Positions 46,661 to 59,000 of a DNA stretch of 64,000 bases are shown one piece after another. Where the stretch lies: assembly GCA_028455995.1 (NCBI GenBank), contig JABELC010000017.1:161501-225500 (forward strand), given 5' to 3'. A program made the translations under genes and the position numbers. This DNA comes from Scleromitrula shiraiana. Lineage: Eukaryota > Ascomycota > Leotiomycetes > Helotiales > Sclerotiniaceae. The notes under the pieces were generated by a model. That model saw nothing but the letters and a program-made list of their open reading frames with translations. It searched no databases and was not told the origin of the DNA. The stretch's first letter is position 1. The number at the start of each line of letters is the position of its first letter.

Positions 46661-47911
46661 TCGATTTCAGGTGGACAAATAACGAATGTGCTCGCGTTGT
46701 AAATAGATGAATGAACTTGTAGATCTGATTGTTGCCAGTATTCAGCTCCTAAGGGACTGCAGAATGAATTGCAAACGGTAGAATTGGATAATGAAACACC
46801 CTCCAAGCTGGGGATTTCAAACGGCAAATTAATCTTCTTTTTGTGCACATGGAACGTAGTCGTAGGTCAATTCGATTCGACGCTCATGATGCTAACCAAA
46901 CACAACCATACCAAATGAAACTCAGAATATTCAATCTGGTGAACAGTTTTTCGATATGAAGAGTGGAAAAAAGGGAAAGTTTGTCAAGAAGAACTAGCTG
47001 TCATGTCAATTGCAAACGGACAAGGATTTATTTCTTTTCCTCAGCCGAGTGTTGGTAAGGAGGATATACAGAAAGAAAGAAATCAGCCTGTCCAGGATCG
47101 AGATTATCTGCTGGGATAATATGTGTAATTATACAGCAAGATTCGAGTGGGAAATGACTTTGGCCGTCGTGATATTGGGAGAGTAGCAAATGTATATAGA
47201 GCCAATAAAACTGGGAAAATCACATTATGAAGACATATTGACTGAGCCCGCATTTCTGCTATTGGGGCTACTAAGATAGATGGTATTTAGATTGCGAGAC
47301 GAGATGTAGTGATAGACGATTACTCTTCGCTTTTACAATTCCTGGTTCTTGTAAAGACCAGAGATGCGAACCTCGAGAATGTTCAAGAAAACAGAATATG
47401 ATTGAGGGGGATCGACATATGCATAGGAGATCTTGTGAGATCTCAGTAGTATTCCTACCTTGAGAAATATCACATAAGATAATCGCAGAACTCGGATAAT
47501 CCTACAAAAGCATTGTCTGACAATTTGGTTGTTGGAATATGCTTGAAATCTCCTGGTGACAGCATGTTGATACTGATTGCCATGATTCTAGATTGATCCC
47601 ATTGATGATATGTTGGCCCAGATATTCTCGAGCAGCAGTTTCGCTATCAGTGCAAATGATGTGGAGGTGTAGGGAACACTTCGTTAGGCTTATCAGATGT
47701 CTTGCTGCACCTCCCCGGGCTCCCCACAACCCCACATCCCACATCCCTCTCTTCGACAGTCACATGATCGTGTCAATTTCGCGTCAAAGATATGCGGCCC
47801 ACGCGAAAACAGGCAGTCGAAGTCAACATCAATGACATAAATGAAGACAATCAGACGCTTCGCAGATTGAAACTTGATTCTTGTCTCTCTGCTATATCCG
47901 ATCAATTAACC
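46661..47911. promoter_or_regulatory. Divergent spacer between the GTPase gene and CHL4
   Basis: 1.25 kb between outward-facing starts. A 63-codon minus frame at 46657-46848 (MHKKKINLPFEIPSLEG...) could be a further 5' exon of the GTPase gene, but I found no junction that proves it. The rest shows no gene. Confidence 0.45.
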
Positions 47912-49387
47912 ATGACAACTTTATCAATTCCAACAACTTCCGCCCTACCATCATCTCAAATTGTCTCGTCCACGAACCCCTCAGTAAATAAACTTCTCTC
48001 ACGATTATCTCGACCCTCTTTGCTCACATTAGCCCTCGATTGGCTTGACGAAAGGAATCAAATCAACACAGCACCATACCTCCTCAATGAAGATGATGCA
48101 GATTCAGAAGATGGACAAGACTTATACCCACCACATTCTACACTCGAATCCCTCCGCGAACTCTATTCCTCCTTCCCTGCAAAAGGAAACAAAAGAGATA
48201 TACTTGATCGAGTACTTGAAGGAGATTGGAGACATGGTCTTACATTATATCAATTAGCAATGGCAGATATGCAATACCTATACGATCATCCTACATCACA
48301 AAAATGGACAGCCCTTAAAATAGTTCGACTTTCATCAACGGAGACGGAAGAAATTAAATCAATACCACGTTTTCATCCTTCTACATTTTTGGAAAATTTA
48401 CAGCAAGAGGTTTTACCAGATGTAAAGGCGCATTATAATTTGGATCGTCATTCTACTTTACCTATGCTTTTATTACGAATTTATATCTTGGATTCTCCTT
48501 ATAATACATCACTTGCGATCTCATCTACTTCTACAAAATCAAACCTTGCATTCGATTCCAGCAAGACATTTTACGTTGCATTTCCGGATGCGTCTCCATA
48601 CATTTATGTGTCGTTAAGCTCGTCGACTGGGACTGGAACGGATACGAAAAGTTTAAGGAAATTGACTTTGGATGGGATACCGAAGGCATTTAGTAAACCA
48701 AGGGAAAGGTACAAGTTGGAAGGGACTGGATTTTCGACCAAGAATTTAGAGGCATTATGTGAGAGAAGGGGAGGTGGAAGGGAAAATGCAGCAGGTGGAG
48801 CATGGGGGATTTACGCAGAGGAGAATAAAAAGGATAACCCATTGAACTCATTGTTACCTATACCCGAAGTCGAAACCTTGAACGGAGATATTGCGGTCGG
48901 CAAGAAAGAACCTATTCCGAAGAATATGAAGAGAACAAGAGGAGAAGATAGCGAGGAATTCATACGACGTCGAAAACGCATGGCGAAAGCAAGATTTGGG
49001 AATTCGGCAAAAAGAGATGATGGAAAGGGTATTGAAAGGTTTGATGTACGCCTTGAAGATATTTTCCCGTCGATTGCCTCTATACCTACCGAGAATGAAT
49101 CCACAACCCCGAAACAACGAAAACAAAAGGGAAGAAGAAGTACAATTGAAACGGAATTGGATAGGCTGGATGAGGATGATGATGGCGAGGAGGAAAGAGA
49201 TGGTTGGATACCAGATGTTAGGATATCGTTTCAAGGAAATCATATATTTGCAGGAATACGAGAATTGATTGAGGTTGGGGTAATTGATGGTGAAAAGATG
49301 CCAGGTTGGATGACAGGAGAAGGGGGGGTTAGTTTGGGAGCTGTTAGGGATGGGAGGGTTAAAGGATTTAAGGGCAGTGGAGTTTGA
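47912..49387 (+). CDS. CHL4: Kinetochore protein CHL4 / CENP-N homologue
   Basis: Single exon. From the ATG at 47912 the product is 491 aa; an in-frame ATG at 47792 would add 40 residues. I chose 47912 because MTTLSIPTTSALPSSQ resembles the usual start and its ACC-ATG context is better. The conserved block LLSRLSRPSLLTLALDWLD, then LYPPHSTLESLRELY, then GDWRHGLTLYQLAMADMQYL and HPTSQKWTALKIV is diagnostic of the CHL4/Mis15 family. Further on are FYVAFPDASPYIYVS and, near the end, DVRISFQGNHIFAGIRELIE. CHL4 binds with Iml3/CENP-L in the inner kinetochore (CCAN) and guides CENP-A centromere function. The middle-to-late region carries a basic, probably nuclear segment (EEFIRRRKRMAKARFG). The 3' half of the coding strand is G-rich. 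Confidence 0.92.
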   Translation: MTTLSIPTTSALPSSQIVSSTNPSVNKLLSRLSRPSLLTLALDWLDERNQINTAPYLLNEDDADSEDGQDLYPPHSTLESLRELYSSFPAKGNKRDILDRVLEGDWRHGLTLYQLAMADMQYLYDHPTSQKWTALKIVRLSSTETEEIKSIPRFHPSTFLENLQQEVLPDVKAHYNLDRHSTLPMLLLRIYILDSPYNTSLAISSTSTKSNLAFDSSKTFYVAFPDASPYIYVSLSSSTGTGTDTKSLRKLTLDGIPKAFSKPRERYKLEGTGFSTKNLEALCERRGGGRENAAGGAWGIYAEENKKDNPLNSLLPIPEVETLNGDIAVGKKEPIPKNMKRTRGEDSEEFIRRRKRMAKARFGNSAKRDDGKGIERFDVRLEDIFPSIASIPTENESTTPKQRKQKGRRSTIETELDRLDEDDDGEEERDGWIPDVRISFQGNHIFAGIRELIEVGVIDGEKMPGWMTGEGGVSLGAVRDGRVKGFKGSGV

Positions 49388-49594
49388 AGGTTTATGATGG
49401 ATCATTTGTTTTGATTTATTTTGTTTGGTTAATGGGTGATACCTGGCGTTTAGGAGATGTAGTTTGATGGATTGATATCATGAATTGAGGATTGTCCATT
49501 CTATTTCTTCTTGGTTCCTGTAGCTAGGAAGCTATTCGACCTATATACATCTTACTCTATACTTCTAGTATGTAACAATGCAAATTTAAAATAC

Positions 49595-50832
49595 TCAAAC
49601 ACCCAAATCAAACATTCTACAACTATTTTCCCAAGCTTTCTCTGCCAATTCCTCAACATTCATCCCTTTAACACCAGCAACAACCCAAGCAACTCTGCCA
49701 ATCATACAAGGTTCATTTCTTCCTTTCACCATCCCCCCATCCACCCACTTCTCCTTCTTAAAACTTTTGAATCCCTTCCCTCCCTCCACATCCCTCTCCC
49801 CTCTCGTCATGCCCCCATTCCCCCCCTCGAACCCCTTCAAAAACCCCGCACTAGCATGACTCCCCCTAATCTCACACCAAGGCCCATCCGTCTCCAACTG
49901 TAATCTCTCCACCGGAATGTTCCTCACCACTTCCAAATTCTCCTCCGTCTTTAAACTACAGCCATTAACTCCAATATCAAAGCCCAAATCCACTAATTCC
50001 CTCATCTCCTCCATCGTTCCCGTAAAACTATGCACGACTCCTCTCTTCGGTAATTCATCCAATCGTTCTTTTAATATTCGTACGAAATCTTCATGAGCGG
50101 CGCGGGAATGGAGGAACAAGGGGAGATGAAGTCGTGTGGCTATGTCGAGTTGTTTGGTGAAATATTCGAGTTGCACGTCTTTGGGACAGAGTGTTAAACG
50201 ATCGTAATCGAGTCCTATCTCTCCGAATGCTACGCAGTGGTTTGGAGATTTGGCTTCGAGAGCTAGAGATTCGAGGGAGGATAGGTAATCGGTGGGGGAG
50301 TTGGGGGCGGTGACGAATTGAAGGCAGGAGCATGGGTGAACTCCTACTGTTGCGAATAGAAATCCGGCTGTTTTTGGTGAGCCTTTGAGCCTTTGTTTTC
50401 CTTTTCCTCTGGCTTGTGTGAGGATGATTCTTGCTACATACGATGTTCTTTGGCCAGTCCAACAGCTTTTCGAGATTCTTCAAGATCAGAACCAGTTACG
50501 ATTAATTTTTCACATCCTGCTATACGAGCTCTTGACAAAACGGATTCAAAATCGGATGGATGTCGTTGTTTCTCATAGTATATACCAGAATAAACTGGAT
50601 CGGTAAGATTTATACCTATCTACTGTGTAGAGGGAAGGTTAGTTGTTTTGATTGAGGTGGTGGAATTTTTAAGACGTACATCTACATAGCGGGGTTGTTT
50701 TGATTGCCCAACTTCAGTGGTGGCGGAGATGGCAGAGGACATTGCTGCTCGGTGGAAAATTGAAGATCGTTTGGAGAATGAGGGTTTGAGGATAGAACTT
50801 GAGAATCTATGAAGTGGGCGGAGGCGATTCAT
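49595..50832 (-). CDS. TatD-family metal-dependent deoxyribonuclease
   Basis: Exons are 50680-50832, 50442-50619 and 49595-50367, all junctions in frame; the product is 367 aa. TatD proteins are TIM-barrel Mg-dependent nucleases (3'-5' exonuclease; yeast Tat-D acts in apoptotic DNA degradation). Motifs in order: INLTDPVYSGIYYEKQRH, ATVGVHPC (about 128-135), FGEIGLDYDR, LPLFLHSRAAHEDF, VVHSFTGT, and LQLETDGPW with the late metal Asp. The N-terminal 30-40 residues (RLRPLHRFSSSILKPSF) are Arg/Ser-rich, as in a mitochondrial presequence. A Met at residue 31 could give a cytosolic form. There is an insertion of about 30 Gly/Lys residues after the last metal motif. It converges with CHL4, 207 bp apart. 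Confidence 0.93.
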
Positions 50833-51108
50833 ATGGAAGTGTAAGGTTGAAGGTTGAGAAGACTACTCATAATTTTTGGAAGTCATTATAGCCTTGCCAG
50901 CCCCTCACGAGGCTAGCGTACCATCCAACTTACACGGATTCAAAAATTCATAATTTAATCATTTATAAATATAATATCTTATAAATTTGTGGTTTGAATA
51001 CTCCAGTGATCAGGAGAATCATGCACAGCTGTAACGGGTTCAAAATAATATATATTCCGCCGAACATTTGGTGGCAGTTGTATTCCATGATACCCCTAAG
51101 TTCCATAT

Positions 51109-52184
51109 CTATTTCCTCCTCCTCCATACAAACATTGCTTCATCCTTTCCAGCAAAACTAGGCATAGGAATCCTACAATTAAGTTCCCACCCCGTCATCT
51201 CCTTTTCAAACCATTCCACCACAGTACAATCACTAAACCCAGTATAACGATTTGCGTTTTGAGTTCCAACAACCACAATAGTATCCCCCTTATAAGCACC
51301 CAAAACCCTCTTAGTAAAACTTCCAGCAGTGATCATATAAACCATCAAAAGAACCCTATCCTTCCCTCCTTGATTTTTCCTCAAATACTCAACACCATCC
51401 CCCTTAACAGTATCAGAAATCCACATCTTTCTATACTCACTTGCCATGTTATCAACAGCGGCAACATCAATTTTCATCCTTCGTAACATATAACTCCAAT
51501 ATCCATTCCCACTTGCCATATCAATAACACCATTTGCGTTTGATTCCTTGACTAATTGTGATATAATATATAAGGAATCGTAAGATGGTACAACACAACC
51601 AAAATGATGATAAAGAACTGGTAATATTGGATGGGTCATTGATGCATTGACTGGATTTGAATAATTTTCATCTGGAAGTGGTCCAAGAAAAGATACCATT
51701 CTACATGAATGTGCCCAAATATCATAGTATGGATTGATATGTGTTTTGGACTTTGATATCTTATATGAAGGAGGTAGATAATCCTTTTGAAGATATTTTG
51801 CTACAGTTTCTCTTGGAGAAGATTTCTTAGCATTGGATTGAAATCCTATTAAGGCTTTGGTGGTATCTGTCTTTGGGGAGAAGATTGAGGTATATGAATC
51901 GATATCCGTGAGTGGTACCTTGAAATTTGTTAGCAACCACATATATGGGAATTTTGATGGAGTAATACTTCGATTGAATTCCCATGATCTCGATATATGT
52001 ACTTTAATTTCCCACTAGACACTGTTTGTTGAATTTCAGGTGAAGTCTTTGCAAATGATTCAGCTCGATAGATATAATCATCATTTTCCGGAAGATTGAA
52101 GGTTTTTTGAATTGTTTTTGAAAAATCTTCTTCAATTATACCATCCCAGGACTCAAATATCTCATCTGAGGTTGGTGAAGACAT
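51109..52184 (-). CDS. SAM-dependent methyltransferase-like protein
   Basis: Exons are 51969-52184 and 51109-51918, with a 50-nt intron (GTATTA...GCTAAC...TTCAAG) joined at SIEVPLTDIDSY; the product is 341 aa. An upstream in-frame ATG at 52229 is less likely. GVIDMASGNGYWSYMLRR is a motif I-type SAM-binding loop (GxGxG-like: ASGNGYW). VAAVDN follows as a motif II acidic position, then VLLMVYM and TIVVVGTQNANRYTGFSD. Such proteins are common in ascomycetes as uncharacterised proteins; I know of no substrate. The last intron position fits a branch site exactly, so the splice is well supported. Confidence 0.72.
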
Positions 52185-52965
52185 TATTGACCCAGTCGAG
52201 ATGTTGTTGGGGATATAAATTAATATCAAAAAAGATGTGGTTTGGTCTTCGTTTACATAATGACGTCGTGACTTTGGATTTTTAAGGTTTTTTCCCCTGT
52301 TGTGAATTCTTCAACGAAACCACTTCAACCTGAGATAAGATGGTCCATCCTGTATATGGCTGTGTCTCCTTACGTTAATCACGTTGATATCAACACTTTT
52401 GGGGTTAAGTCTCTGCCATTCAAGTTACATGGCTCCACGATATTCAAACCCACTCCAGAGAGTATTTGTCATATCTCTGAAACATGAAGTTTACATGGCT
52501 GAATAGAGAGATGGGGCATAGATGATGGGTGATCATTTTGTGAGAATCACGATATCAAGAGGTAATTGATAGTTTTGATGGTAGGAGATAAGAGAGTAGG
52601 TTGAGACAGGTTGCTAGTTGGAGGGCTGGATGAGGGAGGGGACTGTTTGAGATTTCGAGATACACTAAAGGGGCGATTTCATATACAGGGAGACAAGATC
52701 ATAGCGGATAGATTTATGGGAGAATTTTATCGCCAAACTTATCATTTCGTGTTAAATTTCTCTTCCACTTTCCTTTTCCTATCCCACTTCCTTTCCCATT
52801 TCCATTCCCCACTACCACTATATCCCCCTCCCCATCTCTATCATCATTTTCCGTCCCCTTTCACCTTCCTTTCCAATCTTCCATTTAATCTTGTAAATTC
52901 AACCCTAAACAACTCCACCTCCTGAATTCGCCTCCGTTTCGTCTCCAAAGATGGATGTTGTTGTA
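52185..52965. other. Intergenic spacer, no gene seen
   Basis: 780 bp containing the methyltransferase promoter and a C/T-rich stretch at 52760-52920. Frames in the latter are compositional. Confidence 0.5.
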
Positions 52966-53443
52966 TCACTCATCACTCATGATATCCGCTAAAAAATCCT
53001 CATCTCCCTCATCATTCAATGGGAACTTCTCGAGTAATTCCTCGTATATCCCTCTAAATTCTGGATTTTCCTCAATCTTAATCCAACCCTCCAATAGTTC
53101 TCGTACTTCTTTGGAGTTCGCCTTTGCCTTTGCCTCTCTATTACTTCTCCCTACGTTCGGCATATCGTCTGCTGAGAGTGTTCAACGCATCATCCTTCGT
53201 ATCTTTCTCTGTGATGTGGATACCCTCATATGCCAATGACTGCTCTTCGCCAAGAAGCTTTCCTCGACATCCAAACGATGGAATTTCGACGTATTCCCTG
53301 GTGCTCATGTTGCATTGTGCGGATTCATTACGTTCACAGTTCTTTGTAGAAAGAATGTGAGGCTCGTCTTGAAAAGATAATTAGCGACGTAAGATAACAG
53401 AATTGTCAGATCTTCTCTTACCTGGCGGCGACAAGTTGTCCAT
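52966..53443 (-). CDS. Small unknown charged protein, apparently frameshifted
   Basis: ATG at 53443, exon 1 53422-53443 (MDNLSPP), a 54-nt intron (GTAAGA...TTCAAG), then from 53367 a frame reading STREYVEIPSFGCRGKLLG and KDTKDDALNTLSRRYAERRE, ending at a TAA (53141-53143). The adjoining frame carries on as RSNREAKAKANSKEVRELLE, GWIKIEENPEFRGIYEELL and an acidic end DFLADIMSDE, stopping at 52966. The two join smoothly as ...AERREKSNREAKAK... if one base is added near 53145. Family unknown; Lys/Glu-rich helical. Either a decayed gene or a one-base error. Confidence 0.5.
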
Positions 53444-54490
53444 CTTATTCTTATTTATGTTCGTCTCCCTTTGCATCTATCTTTATTTGCTTGAATTAAG
53501 TCAGCTAAAAAAGCTGCTAGAATTGTGGTAGTTGTTGGTATTGTAGAATGGAAAGACAGTTCAAAATTGAAGGATAGAATAGATGGAAGTTGCGGGGTAT
53601 TATCTTGAAGTGGAAGGGAAGGAGGAGGGGTGGGGTCAAATTCAAAAATATTCACTATTTGCTATGGTTAAGCACTGCTGCATGCAGTGCTTTGGATTAT
53701 AGAATGGCACAATCAAAACGAGACGAGATAGTGAGGAGATAATAAGAGGAGAGGTCAGTAATGAGGTGATGGCTGTACAAAGTTATCTACTGATCAAGTA
53801 ACTAGATTACTAGATAGAAGAAGATATGCTGCCGATGAGTGTGTAGTGTTATCTTTCAGGGAATTGGGGGATCGGAGAGCTGGAAATGCTTGGGTATGTC
53901 TGATGAGTTGAGAGCGGAAAGAAACTGGGGGAGGTTGTGATGGCTTGTAAGGGTTCATGCCTACATTTATTAGTGGAGGTTACGTGGCGTTACAAGACGT
54001 AGGGGGAGTTGCTGAGCTGTCGGATCAAGGGCTCGGAGCAAAGTTGTGAAAGATTGGAAGTCTGGAGATAGATTGGTATTGTTAGGTATATTGTTGAGGA
54101 GAAGTTTCGCGTATATGATCTGGGCTGGTTGATATATAGAGGGGCTTTTTGATTGCAGTGCAATGTAGAATCTTCTCGAGCGAGTAGACAAGTGTTCCCC
54201 CTCGGATGGTTAATTAATATACTCTTTATGTAAGATTCCAAATGTATTCAAAGGCACATGCAGACTATGATATACTCGTCATTATTGGATTTGTTGGCAC
54301 TGAAAGAGGTTAATAGGATCCAGATTCTTACCCCCAAAACCACAGTGCCAACAAACTTTGTAACCTTTTGGAAATAACTTATCATATTATCTAGCTGTTT
54401 AGCATTTGCAATTTCATCTCCACAAAAGCTCCCACTCGCTAAGTTCTCTCACTGCTTATGGTTGCTATAGTACATTCCTGACTGAATTAT
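53444..54490. other. Intergenic spacer, no gene seen
   Basis: AT-rich. A 66-codon minus frame at 53455-53655 (MNIFEFDPTPPPSLPLQ...) sits just upstream of the preceding gene and could be a leader ORF; nothing else supports it. Confidence 0.45.
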
Positions 54491-54943
54491 TCACATCTTC
54501 CCGGGCTTCTTAGACTCAACATAAGTACCATCCCACTCTTCATCATCATTTCCATCGTTATAATCCTCTGCTATAGACTTCTTGCCACCAACGCGATATT
54601 TTTGTATAGAGACATGTTTTCTCTTGAGAGACTCGGGCATCTTCTTGTCTGCAGCACCTCTGACAACGATTCCACGACCTTCCTCGCCTTTTTGTTGGCT
54701 CTTTGCAGGAGCTTTTCCTGACTTTATACTCATGCTTCCTGTATCGTCTCCCTCAACAAACTGATTTTTCTTCAAAGCGCAAAAATTTCTCTTGAGAGCA
54801 GCTATCGTAGCAGAGATCTTCCGTGAATTGAGTGAATCAAAGAAACATTGAAACTTAGCGATATTGAACGTTGTCAGAAAGACTAAATAGATATAAGAGT
54901 ATCGATTGGCATACTCTCTTAAAATGAGACTACAAGACCTACT
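54491..54943 (-). CDS. Orphan open frame without ATG, possible 3' exon
   Basis: A 150-codon minus-strand frame is open from a stop at 54944-54946 to a TAG/TGA-type stop at 54491 but has no usable ATG near its start. Its first part is hydrophobic (NRYSYIYLVFLTTFNI) and the rest Lys/Ser/Glu-rich with basic clusters (SLKRKHVSIQKYRVGGKK) and an acidic end (NDGNDDEEWDGTYVE). The charged C-terminal 90 residues look like protein. An upstream exon may exist beyond 54950, but I could not find it. Confidence 0.35.
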   Translation of the reverse strand, partial: SRSCSLILREYANRYSYIYLVFLTTFNIAKFQCFFDSLNSRKISATIAALKRNFCALKKNQFVEGDDTGSMSIKSGKAPAKSQQKGEEGRGIVVRGAADKKMPESLKRKHVSIQKYRVGGKKSIAEDYNDGNDDEEWDGTYVESKKPGKM

Positions 54944-56001
54944 TTACTATTTCTTGTACTCTTGCTGCAACTTTTACATGTTATTAAGATGGAAGAACGA
55001 AATTGACATCACTTTATCATTTTTGTACTATTCTTACTAATTTCTTTAAACTTCTACACCCACCCCTATCCATTCCCCATCTCCAACCCATACCCATCCC
55101 ATTCATACCCTTACAATATTCTCTTCTCATCCCTCGCTCTCCTCTCCCCATCAACCCAGCCCCTACCCCGAGAAGACCTCAATCCTCAACAGTCCTCACC
55201 CCTCATTATATTGCTTTCTCTGGAACACGCCAAGCCCATATCGCCCACCACTCTCCCCTTCCTCCATCCTGCTCTGCCCATCCCAGAGCCTCCTCTCCCT
55301 TCCTATCCCGTATCTCCCCACATCTTCCATTCCATCACCAGTAGAACAAACTGTCGGCCAAAACTCACCCCTCCTTTTCATCCCCCACAAGCAAGTTCAC
55401 ATAAAAATATCGACTAGCCGCACCTTCCTCACCCCCTATCCTTATATCCTCATGGTTTCCCTTGTATTACCCGGCTAATTCACTCGCGTTTGAGATGAAA
55501 TTGCAATAATTTGCATTTTTGAATTGTCACGTCGTACGCATTCATATACCGTATCAGGGTTGTATCTGTTGCTTTGAAATTGATTCTTCTAATAGTGCCA
55601 ACACATGAACAGGGGCACCAACGAAAATTCGGTTTGTTGAAGGAGGAAGAGAATTCATTCCCAGATTCTGGATATCTCATTTCTTTTCCCGTGAATGTAT
55701 TTAATTGAAGAAACAAAATCTTGAAAATTGAAATAAAACATTCCTTTAAATTGGTATCATAAAAATGAAGATATAAACATATTTATTTGAACATTCTTGA
55801 TCATAATCTTTCTAGATCATCATAAACCCATAATCATCCATATCATTTCATATCATAATTTCCCTCCCAATCTTCCCAATATTCATATCTAATGATGCTA
55901 TCATCCCATATATTGAAAAACGAAAAAACAAACTCCCAAATGCTTCCATCGTAAATGCTTAACAAACGCAACAAAAAAGAAAAAAGGCAAAAGAAATCCT
56001 C
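54944..56001. other. Intergenic region with a pyrimidine-rich segment
   Basis: 55.05-55.44 kb has a C/T-rich plus strand with Pro/Ser/His frames that I treat as compositional. The rest is AT-rich 3' flank of the coiled-coil gene. Confidence 0.5.
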
Positions 56002-59000
56002 CTATCCATAATTGAATACTCTTAAACCACTTAATGCATGATTATCTTTCGTACCACTTGCATTACTACCTCCCATTGATTTCTTAGTTCCAAGTATCCT
56101 ATGCTCACCAGGAACTTTACCATTTCCTCCAATCAAAATCTTACTATGATAAGAACCACCACTGCCATCAAGTTCATCACCTGCTCTAACAGCATCAACC
56201 AAATCATCAAATTTTCTTGATGTACCAACAATCCTAGCTCCAATAACTTCCAAAGCATCCCTAGTTCTACCCAATCCATCAACATTACTATGCATTAATC
56301 TTTCCAATGAAGTTTGAACCCCCTTCATTTCATTCTCGATTTTCGGAAAAGCAAATTCGGATATCCCCCTTAATCTCGTGCCATTATCATGAGTTGTTTC
56401 ATCAAGTTGTGAAAGGGTTGAATCGAGTTCTTTACTTAATCTTTGATTTCCTTCTATAACGACCGATTTAATTTGCGCGCCTGTTTCTAAAACATCCTTA
56501 TCGATTCTTGAAAGTGCTGCTGCGTTTACTCGTACTGCTGTTGTTGTTTGGTTGATTGTTGAATCCAAATTGTTAATATTTGTAGATAAAGATTGTATAA
56601 AAGTAGAATTGTCTTTGAAAGAGGATATTATATCGGATAGGATTGTTGAATTATCATTCATCTTTGTGGACAAATGTTCAATGGCGTTACGAATGGATCC
56701 AATGGAAGAGAGGTTGGCCTGGAGTTTTTCCAAGGTTTGATGATCGGACTTTCTTTGGAATTTCTCGATTGTCTCGAGATTGAAGCTGATACCAGGAATG
56801 TTAGTATGAGTTAAAGTATCCACGGTATTGAAAGTATCTAAAACTGTCTCACGGATGTTTGAAAGCTTGATCGCGTTGCCTTCCACTGCGCTTATAGTTT
56901 CCAACGCTGCCTTTGAAAGTGCTTGATCAACTGCCTCGATTGCTTTTCCAATCTTTGCTATATCCCCAGCTATAAGATATTTCATCTTATAATCCAAATT
57001 TCCTAATGCCTCTGCATGATCGTTTGCGATTTGAATGATTTCTGGTACGGCTTTTTCGATGGATTCGATTGATGATTGATTTTTCGTTGCTGCTAATTCG
57101 AGTTGAGTAAAATCGATGGATTTGATATCTTGTCGTATCAAAGGTACTTGTTTATCTATGAGAAATCTAATGTCATCGGTACTTGTTGATATGCTTGACT
57201 TGATATTTGTCAACATTTCGGTATTACCTTGTAGATCTCTTCCTGTCTCCTTTATTGCTTCATCAATTGATGCAACAAACCTAGAAACTGAATCGAGTGA
57301 CATATTCATTGAGACATTCTCAGATGAAACATGTGATTTGATGTTAGTAAAAGCTTCTGGAAGAGCTGCAACTGTACCGGCAGTTTCCAATGATGTTTTA
57401 TATGTTGATTGAACATCTCGGGTAATGGCATCGAGGGAATTATTTGTTGGGCCGAAGTCGATGTTTTTGATTTCTGATCTTAGGACGTTTGTGGAGGTGG
57501 ATAGACTTGCAGTGAGGTTCTTCATTTCCTTCTCGAGTTCAGTAGAAACATCATTAATTGATGTAACAAGAGTAGATTTGTTATCAATGATATCAGATTC
57601 AATTGCGGAGTGAAGGTTTTTGATAGCATTGCAAACGGACTCTTCACTACTCTTAATCTTCGTATCGACTGATAGAATTCCATCATAAGCCGATGCGAGT
57701 GAAGATGTAGTTTGTTTAAGGGTTTCCCTGATAGCAAGAATCTCACTTAAAGTCTTGCCAATTGTATCTTCTTTGAGTTCAGACTTCCTATTGTCTGCCT
57801 TGACTAAATCAACGAACTCCTTCATTCCCGATAATTCTGTGATTATTTGATCACTTCTCTTATCATTTTCGTTGAAAGACTTCAAGTTATCGAGAGCACC
57901 CAAAATTTCAGCATTTGCGTCACTCTGTTTGATATCTCTGAGAACAATATCTTGGTTTTCCAAAGTCGTACCCAATTTCTCAAACTGTGAATGTAATCCT
58001 TGAATACTATCACGTTCAGTAGCAGCTCCATGATCGAGTCGTTCCAAACTAATCGTGATAGTTTTAAGAGTTGCTTCATCGTTAGAATGGAAGTTGGAAA
58101 GGTCATGAGAAATGGTATCGAGCTTGGCGGTATGGGTAGATAAAAGAGAAGCATGAGATTCGACTCCGGACTGAGAAATAGATTTGAGTTCATGAAGCAT
58201 CGAGGTAACAGTTTCTAATCCGGTCGTATCCAAAGGTCCTTCAATCTTTCGATGAATATTATCGAGAGATGCACCTTGGTTCGTCATAGTTTCGGAAATG
58301 CTAGTCATCATCGATGTGATGAAGTTCAACTTATCTCTGTGAATATCGAATTGTGATGTATTCAATGTTTTCACGTGAGCATCAACACCATTCAAAGTAT
58401 CTCTAATCGTAGCCGTGGTTGTAGTAAGAGCATCCAATTTTTCGGAATTCGATCGAGTAGTTTCATCGGGAGTAGAGACATGTTCACTAACTGATTCAAC
58501 AATCTCCTCGATCTTCGTAACTTGTGTGATAATGTTGCTAAGACGAGCGGTATTTGTTGATAATAATTTCGAATCAAGTGATGCCAAAGTACCATGAGCT
58601 TCCAGTTCCTTTCTAACATTCGAAATTCCTCTTTCAATCTCATCCAATCTTCTACCCTGTGCTTCAAGTGATGATGTATTGAGAGAAGAAACGATATCAC
58701 GAACTTCTTGAATGTTTCTTGCCAATCCTTTCTCGGAAGTTTGAATATTCTTTTGAGATTCTTCCAACTTCGTCAATCCTTTTCGTAAACCTTCAATTCT
58801 ATCAACCATTTGGGAGTTTTCATTCAACATCTCATCAAGTTTACTAGATTGTGAGGAACTCGAATCCATATCCAATGAAGAAACTTTATGGATAACATTT
58901 CGATTGGATTTTCCAAGTTCTTCAAACATTCCAACAAGTCTTCGATGTTGAGCTTCCATCTTTTTCCCAAGATCCCCTTCAACGGACCACAGTCTTTCCC

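Noticed and set aside
46657..46848. 63-codon frame just upstream of the proposed GTPase start
   Set aside because: It could be a 5' exon, but no donor in frame joins it to the next exon, so it is not included in the gene.
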